Assembly (NCBI GenBank): GCA_023487865.1
Contig: JAMDBG010000036.1
Span: forward strand, 1-9,696
DNA length: 9,696 nucleotides
Reading direction: 5' to 3'
Source: Deltaproteobacteria bacterium
GTDB taxonomy: Bacteria; Desulfobacterota; Syntrophia; Syntrophales; UBA5619
Made by a program: the position numbers and the translations under genes. Shown here piece by piece: positions 6,626 to 9,696 of the stretch; position 1 is the first letter of the stretch; every line of letters begins with the position of its first letter. The notes beneath the pieces are model-generated. The model saw nothing but the letters and a program-made list of their open reading frames with translations, made no database searches and was not told where the DNA came from.

Positions 6626-7675
6626 CTACTTCCGCTTCGCGATAGACTGTTCCGCTTTCTTGACGAGTTCCGGACCGATCGTTTTGGCCCACTTGTCATA
6701 GACTTTCTGTGTTGCCTTCTTGAAGGCCTGTTTGTCGGCATCCGTCAGTCTCACGACATTGACGCCCTTGGCGGCCACCTCTTTGATCGTCGAATCATCC
6801 GGTGCGACCAGGCCTTTTCTTGCCATGGCGATTTCTTCCTTACCCGCCTGCTCGGCGGCTTCCCGGACCGCTTTCTGGTCTGCGGGCGTCCAGCTCTTCC
6901 AGACCGTCTGGTTAACGACGAAAATCAGCGGATCCGCCACGTAGCCCCAGACGGTGAGGTGCTTCTGATTCGCAGCCGTGTCCAGCTTGGCCCCGGTGAA
7001 GATGCCGAACGGGTTTTCCTGGCCGTCGACGGCCCCGCTCGCCAGGGCGGGCACCGCATCGGCCCAGCTCATCTGGGTCGGATTCGCGCCGAGGGCGGTG
7101 AAGATCTCCAGGTAGAGCGGGGAACCGACGACGCGGAGCTTGAGTCCCTTCAAATCGTTCGGTGCGCGGACGGGCCGCTTGGAGTTGCTGAGTTCCCGAA
7201 ATCCGTTTTCTCCCCAGGCCAGCGGCACCACATCCTTGCCGGCCAGGATCTTGAAGATCTCCTTGCCCACTTCACCCTGGGTCAGGGCATCGATGGCCTT
7301 ATAGTCCGGCATGAGAAAGGGCAGGGAAAAGAGGTTCAGTTCCTTTATCGGGGGCGACCAGTTGATGGTGGAGCCGACCGCCACGTCGATGGCCCCCTGG
7401 CGCAGGGCGGTGAATTCCTTGGTCTGATCGCCGCCGACCAGGCTCGCGCCGGGATACATCTTGATGTTGATGCGGCCGCCGGTCTTTTCCCTCACCAGAT
7501 CGGCCCAGCGCTCCGCGCCGGCGCCCCAGGGAAAGGCCTTCCCGACAACCGTGGAAAGCTTGTATTCCGCTTTGTATTCGGCGGCGCTGCCCTGGGAAAC
7601 AAATAGAACCGCCAGGGAGAGAATCGCCGCAAAAACAAACGCACATCCCACATACCGGAATCCCGCTCTACTCAT
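6626..7675 (-). CDS. dctP: TRAP transporter periplasmic solute-binding protein (DctP family)
   Basis: Periplasmic receptor that captures the solute and delivers it to DctQM; 349 residues. A Sec signal peptide is evident, with a basic N-terminus, hydrophobic core at about 10-27 and likely cleavage after SAA (residue 32). The mature part has the family pattern: LRQGAIDVAVGS (91-102), WGENGFRELSN (154-164), and DLKGLKLRVVGSPLYLEIF (174-192), where Arg181 is the arginine that usually contacts the ligand carboxylate. ALGANP and ASGAVDGQENP (212-222) follow. The start is supported by a strong AAGGAGG 4 nt upstream (minus strand, 7686-7680). First gene of the dctPQM operon, 250 nt downstream of mlaA, with its own promoter. 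The ligand is unknown; carboxylates are the commonest class but not the only one. Confidence 0.95.
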   Translation of the reverse strand: MSRAGFRYVGCAFVFAAILSLAVLFVSQGSAAEYKAEYKLSTVVGKAFPWGAGAERWADLVREKTGGRINIKMYPGASLVGGDQTKEFTALRQGAIDVAVGSTINWSPPIKELNLFSLPFLMPDYKAIDALTQGEVGKEIFKILAGKDVVPLAWGENGFRELSNSKRPVRAPNDLKGLKLRVVGSPLYLEIFTALGANPTQMSWADAVPALASGAVDGQENPFGIFTGAKLDTAANQKHLTVWGYVADPLIFVVNQTVWKSWTPADQKAVREAAEQAGKEEIAMARKGLVAPDDSTIKEVAAKGVNVVRLTDADKQAFKKATQKVYDKWAKTIGPELVKKAEQSIAKRK

Positions 7676-7741
7676 ACAGCCTCCTTTTCTGACGAAAATG
7701 AAATTGACATCGGGTCCAATGATGATTTTTAAACGTACTGC

Positions 7742-7770
7742 GTATTATGAAAGCTTTTGTGCCTTGTCAA
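7742..7770 (-). promoter_or_regulatory. Candidate promoter of the dctPQM operon
   Basis: On the minus strand an exact TTGACA (7770-7765) is followed by a 17-nt spacer and TAATAC (7747-7742). CATAAT at 7749-7744 is a better -10 match but at 15 nt spacing. A- and T-runs directly upstream (about 7771-7786) resemble an UP element. The start site would fall near 7735, leaving a leader of about 60 nt before dctP, which contains a short imperfect hairpin (7703-7720). No sigma-54 consensus (TGGCAC-N5-TTGCA) is seen, although TRAP operons in some bacteria use it. Confidence 0.55.
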
Positions 7771-7797
7771 GTTTTTCCTGAAAAAGGAGGGAATCAA

Positions 7798-7918
7798 AAG
7801 CGGCAGCGGAGACATCCGGGAAATCCGGATCGCCGTGACGATCCTTTTCGCGGCAGCTCCCTGTCCGCATCGCGACGGGGCGCGTCAACGTGGTATCGAC
7901 GGGACGGCACTGCCGCTT
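7798..7918 (-). other. mlaA 3' region with repeated CGGCAG/CTGCCG arms
   Basis: This non-coding stretch follows the mlaA stop. AAGCGGCAG (minus strand, 7918-7910) can pair over 9 bp with CTGCCGCTT (7806-7798), or over 7 bp with a second copy, CTGCCGC (7856-7850). The far arm is followed by a T-rich TTGATT, which would suit a terminator for the mla operon, but the enclosed loop is about 100 nt. Inside it GGATCG (7827-7832) pairs with CGATCC (7839-7844) across a 6-nt loop; that hairpin has a T-run only on the + strand. No gene is visible here. Confidence 0.35.
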
Positions 7919-7925
7919 CCAGGCG

Positions 7926-8948
7926 TCAGGGGTGTATTCCGGGTCCCGGGGCAGGCGGAAGCGACCTATTCGTTCCCTGATCCGTCACCTTTTTCTGCCG
8001 GTATTGCACATAGGCGTCACGGATCGCCACGTAGGGATCAATCGCCGCCTCTTTGAGAGACTCATAATCGCCTATCGACAGGGAGGTGTTGTTCACCTCT
8101 TCGTATGCTCTGACCCCCAGCGAAACATCCCAGGGTGCAAGGTAATAGAGCGGATGCAAAAATATATCACCGGTCAGCCCCACGGTATCTCTCGGGCTCG
8201 AAGGCCCCAATATCGGCCAGTTGATGTAGAATCCCTGTCCCAGTCCGAAAACACCCAGGGTTTGCCCAAAGTCCTCGTCCTGTTTCAGGAGATTGATCTC
8301 CGGAATGGAGGCAATGTCAAAAAGCCCCCCGATTCCCCAAAGCGTATTGATCGCGAACCGACCCAGTTCCGAGGCGGCCCCCCGGAAGTTTGCCTGGAGG
8401 AGGCAATTGACGAAACGGATCGGGAAGGTGATATTCGCAAAAAAATTGCGGACACCCACCCGGGCCTCTTCGGGAACAACCGTGCGATATCCCCTGGCCA
8501 CGGGCTTGAGCACCCAGAAGTACAGCTTGTCGTTGAAATGGTACATGGCCCGGTTGAAGGGCTCCAGGGGATCGGCAATCCCTTCCTTCGTCTCCTCGTC
8601 TTTCTCCTCGACGTAATCGAGAAACCCCGGGTCGGCGCTGCTGCCGGCGGAGGATTTTATGGCGATTTCCGCGGATCCTGCGGGCTCCGGCGGAGGTGTC
8701 AGGGCTGCTTTTTCTTCCTTGACTTCCGGCTTCATGTCAGCGGAGCTTTCGCCTCCGGCTTTCGCCGCTGTTTCGGGAGATTGCGGGGAAAGCCGCTCCG
8801 GGCCGGAGGCGGCCGTGTCCGGCCCGGACGAGGGGGGGACAGAGGACGGCGCCGGGGAAGGGAGTGCCTGAGGTCCGTGGGTGCATCCCAGGGCGAGAAC
8901 AGTGAAGAGGAAAAGAGCGGCTATGAGCCATTTCATCGCACGGACCAT
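7926..8948 (-). CDS. mlaA: MlaA/VacJ-family outer-membrane lipoprotein with long linker
   Basis: Outer-membrane lipoprotein that removes mislocalised phospholipids from the outer leaflet and passes them to MlaC. The 340 residues begin with a lipoprotein signal (LFTVLALGC, lipid-modified Cys22). Thr at +2 is compatible with outer-membrane sorting. The conserved domain starts at DPLEPFNRAMYHFND (126-140) and continues through VRNFFANI (166-173), NTLWGIGGLFD (201-211), EDFGQTLG (225-232) and the PILGPSSPRD (245-254) typical of MlaA. Residues 23-125 are a roughly 100-residue segment rich in Pro, Ser, Ala and Glu that the E. coli protein lacks. The start at 8948 has a modest AGGCAGG upstream; Met5 (8936) is a possible alternative and would keep the lipobox. 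It lies 22 nt after mlaC, so surely the same operon. Confidence 0.94.
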   Translation of the reverse strand: MVRAMKWLIAALFLFTVLALGCTHGPQALPSPAPSSVPPSSGPDTAASGPERLSPQSPETAAKAGGESSADMKPEVKEEKAALTPPPEPAGSAEIAIKSSAGSSADPGFLDYVEEKDEETKEGIADPLEPFNRAMYHFNDKLYFWVLKPVARGYRTVVPEEARVGVRNFFANITFPIRFVNCLLQANFRGAASELGRFAINTLWGIGGLFDIASIPEINLLKQDEDFGQTLGVFGLGQGFYINWPILGPSSPRDTVGLTGDIFLHPLYYLAPWDVSLGVRAYEEVNNTSLSIGDYESLKEAAIDPYVAIRDAYVQYRQKKVTDQGTNRSLPPAPGPGIHP

Positions 8949-8970
8949 CTGCGCCTGCCTTTGCGGAAGT

Positions 8971-9564
8971 CTATTGCTCTTTCACTTTTTTTCGCAGGGT
9001 TTCGAGCAACTGTTCCGGCGTATCCTTTACCAGGATGTCGTTGAACTGGGTGCGATAGTTCTGGATAAGACTCACATTTTCAATGATGACATCATACACT
9101 TTCCACACACCGTCCTTCATGATCACCCGGTAGGAGATGGGGATGGACTTGGAGGAGGTGACAACTCTCGTAGGCACTTCGCTCTGGTTTGCCGAAAGCA
9201 TGCTTTCTTTGTCATAAACAATTTTCTCGTCGGTGTAGGAAAGGATTTTGTCGACGTAGGCCTTTTCCAGCACCTGACGGAAAAGCTGCACAAACTCCTG
9301 GCGCTGGGGGACGCTGAGCTTATTCCAGTTCCGCGCCAGGGTGCGCCGCGAAAGTTCGACATCATCGAACATGCGGTCGTAGATGATCCGAAGCTTTTCC
9401 TTTTTTGTCTGTTTGGCCGACTCGGCTTTGAGTGCCGGATCCCGCAGGACGTCGAGCACTTTGTTGACATTGGCCTGGACCGTATCCTGCGGCGCCCCGG
9501 CATGTGCGGGTTGAGATAAGATAAGAAAGACGGCAAGCGCTGCGCCGACAAGTTGTCTTTTCAT
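8971..9564 (-). CDS. mlaC: Periplasmic phospholipid shuttle MlaC (Ttg2D family)
   Basis: Soluble periplasmic carrier that binds a phospholipid and moves it between MlaA at the outer membrane and the MlaFEDB complex at the inner membrane. 197 residues from the chosen start, close to the usual family length. The Sec signal (MKRQ, hydrophobic core, AHA) should be cleaved after Ala22. The mature chain shows the family pattern: helical DTVQANVNKVLDVLRD, FDDVELSRRTLARNWNKLS, FVQLFRQVLEKAYVDKI, and the sheet segment ISYRVIMKDGVWKVYDVIIENVSL ending in a YRTQFNDIL stretch. The frame opens upstream at a GTG (9588). The ATG at 9562-9564 is preferred because GGAGG (minus strand, 9575-9571) lies 6 nt upstream and it gives a standard signal peptide. 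It is preceded by the mlaD fragment with a 29-nt gap. Confidence 0.95.
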   Translation of the reverse strand: MKRQLVGAALAVFLILSQPAHAGAPQDTVQANVNKVLDVLRDPALKAESAKQTKKEKLRIIYDRMFDDVELSRRTLARNWNKLSVPQRQEFVQLFRQVLEKAYVDKILSYTDEKIVYDKESMLSANQSEVPTRVVTSSKSIPISYRVIMKDGVWKVYDVIIENVSLIQNYRTQFNDILVKDTPEQLLETLRKKVKEQ

Positions 9565-9593
9565 GAACGACCTCCATAAAGTGTGCACATCTT

Positions 9594-9696
9594 CTATTTT
9601 TTCTTCACCTCTCCAAAGGCATACTTGCCTATGAGATCGGCGATGTCAACAGCCGGTTGCGTCTCGGTAATGATTGCACCGGGGGCGAGGGGTGCG
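9594..9696 (-). CDS. mlaD: C-terminal end of MlaD, partial
   Basis: The last 33 complete codons of a gene entering from the right edge, ending in TAG at 9596-9594. The peptide ends ETQPAVDIADLIGKYAFG followed by a basic tail. This resembles the C-terminus of delta-proteobacterial MlaD proteins, the inner-membrane-anchored MCE-domain subunit of the Mla ABC transporter. The MCE domain itself is outside the window. The assignment rests on this short tail and on the position directly before mlaC, 29 nt away, the usual order in mlaEFD-C-A clusters. Confidence 0.75.
   Translation of the reverse strand, partial: APLAPGAIITETQPAVDIADLIGKYAFGEVKKK

Noticed and set aside
6581..7606. 341-codon + strand frame opposite dctP
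   Set aside because: The minus strand carries a complete DctP with signal peptide and ribosome-binding site; the + frame is a shadow.
7827..7848. Intrinsic terminator: 6-bp hairpin followed by TTTT
   Set aside because: The T-run is on the + strand, where no gene ends nearby; on the minus strand, where mlaA ends, the tail is GGATTT and the stem is short.
7890..9044. 384-codon + strand frame opposite mlaA
   Set aside because: It lies antisense to a clear MlaA lipoprotein; its Arg/Gly-rich translation is typical of a shadow frame.

Overview
The window is bacterial and GC-rich, and every gene can be assigned to a known family. A hybrid sensor kinase typical of delta-proteobacteria, a class I adenylate cyclase, a TRAP transporter and an mla lipid-transport cluster together suggest a Gram-negative of the delta-proteobacterial / Desulfobacterota type. 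That placement rests on protein resemblance judged by eye and is only moderately supported.

Layout. On the + strand, positions 1-1220 hold the 3' part of a PAS-linked hybrid histidine kinase with a C-terminal receiver. A major facilitator permease follows at 1392-2567. Everything else is on the - strand and reads right to left. It comprises the last codons of mlaD (9696-9594), mlaC (9564-8971), mlaA (8948-7926), a three-gene TRAP transporter in the order binding protein, small permease, large permease (7675-4683), and a class I adenylate cyclase (4462-2573). The cyclase and the permease converge, with only 5 nt between their stop codons. No non-coding stretch exceeds 300 nt.

How the genes work together. 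MlaD, MlaC and MlaA are three parts of the machine that moves phospholipids between outer and inner membrane; MlaE and MlaF would be expected just outside the right edge. The TRAP genes form a complete tripartite uptake system for an unidentified, probably carboxylate-like, solute. They have their own promoter in the 250-nt gap after mlaA. The cyclase also has a plausible promoter of its own and would make cAMP. Nothing in the window shows what cAMP controls, and I found no convincing CRP-type site.

The points most worth a second look are structural and regulatory. There is a long imperfect stem-loop between dctP and dctQ. The cyclase ends where the C-terminal regulatory part of enterobacterial CyaA would begin. 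A tandem repeat lies just upstream of the cyclase -35 box. MlaA carries an unusually long low-complexity linker. I see no sign of a mobile element, CRISPR array, RNA gene or defence island, and I do not think the window contains a wholly new system.
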